The translations under genes were made by a program, and so were the position numbers. Positions 35,474 to 35,688 of a DNA stretch of 35,688 nt are shown one piece after another (the first letter of the stretch is position 1; every line of letters starts with the position of its first letter). Origin of the DNA: CAZJAT01 sp964544145 (GTDB taxonomy: Bacteria > Hydrothermota > 32-111). Under the pieces are notes generated by a model. That model was not told the DNA's origin, made no database searches, and saw nothing but the letters and a program-made list of their open reading frames with translations. The DNA lies in contig CAZJAT010000017.1 in assembly GCA_964544145.1 (NCBI GenBank), positions 1-35,688 of the forward strand, read 5' to 3'.

Positions 35474-35688
35474 CGTCTGCGGTTGAATTTGGAAGAAATA
35501 TCTTTCATAATAAGATACATTGACCTTTTTAATGTTTCTATAACACCATTTCCCTTTGTAGCAACTGATTCATAGATTTCCCATTTATCACCTATCTGTA
35601 GAGCATTCTTCATTGATTCAACATCTATTGCATTAGGTAAATCTCTTTTATTCAGCTGAACAACAAGTGGTGTCGATTCAATATCCAG
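35470..35688 (-). CDS. MglA-like small GTPase, C-terminal end only
   Basis: The window ends inside this gene; the last 72 residues are visible, beginning LDIESTPLVVQLNKRDLP. NKRD is the guanine-specificity G4 motif, and VATKGNGVIETLKR is the G5 region followed by the final helix, both in the form typical of MglA-family bacterial GTPases, which set cell polarity for gliding and type IV pili. The stop shares ATGA with the tandem AAA+ gene. G1-G3 motifs lie outside the window, so activity cannot be judged. Confidence 0.82.
   Translation of the reverse strand: MDIESTPLVVQLNKRDLPNAIDVESMKNALQIGDKWEIYESVATKGNGVIETLKRSMYLIMKDISSKFNRRR

Overview
This is a low-GC (roughly one third G+C by eye) bacterial scaffold, almost certainly metagenome-derived because it carries a run of exactly 100 N. 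The envelope looks Gram-negative: there is a signal-peptide protein with outer-membrane-barrel character, two probable lipoproteins, MurA for peptidoglycan and MscS. TGA is used as stop throughout. The mix of an MglA-type GTPase, DUF4388/TPR proteins, DUF401/DUF1614 membrane proteins and many lineage-specific proteins suggests an uncultured candidate phylum, but I cannot assign a lineage from sequence alone.

Layout, all on the minus strand except one gene. (1) Positions 35688-21809 are one unbroken convoy: the C-terminal end of an MglA-like GTPase, a tandem DnaA-like AAA+ protein, a DUF4388-TPR protein, CheR, CheD, CheB, a TPR protein and a CheW-domain protein. These are followed by the widely conserved set pgpA-cinA-thpR-recA-recX and then SPFH, DUF401 and DUF1614 membrane proteins. 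(2) A small plus-strand lipoprotein (21254-21808) meets this convoy tail to tail with no spacer. (3) A hybrid histidine kinase with about six PAS domains (21142-17753) stands alone. (4) Positions 17674-3085 are a second convoy: radical SAM enzyme, cation/proton antiporter, PII-like protein, barrel-like exported protein, murA, ispG, a degenerate M24 peptidase homologue, TPR lipoprotein, rhomboid-TPR protein, HD hydrolase, 2-hydroxyacid dehydrogenase, YfiM-like protein, a small charged protein, an aminotransferase, mscS and glyA, closed by a hairpin. (5) Positions 2936-222 are a two-gene operon with a perfect consensus promoter: a repeat-rich secreted protein (Lys-Asp and Gly-Asn-Asn repeats, interrupted by the gap) coupled to uvrB. 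Positions 1-221 are noncoding and hold a 30-bp tandem repeat.

Intergenic space is nearly absent: neighbouring genes share ATGA, GTGA or TTGA start/stop overlaps or overlap by 8-41 bp. Only four spacers exceed 50 bp, and they hold the promoter-like and terminator-like sites. No tRNA, rRNA, CRISPR array, transposase gene or phage gene was seen.

The most unusual region is 28360-35688. A complete receptor-modification set (CheR, CheB, CheD) and a CheW-like adaptor are translationally linked to an MglA GTPase, a DUF4388-TPR scaffold and a protein with two DnaA-type ATPase modules, the first of which has lost its P-loop. No CheA, receptor or stand-alone CheY is inside the window. It may be a chemosensory or cell-polarity system of an unfamiliar type that continues beyond position 35688.
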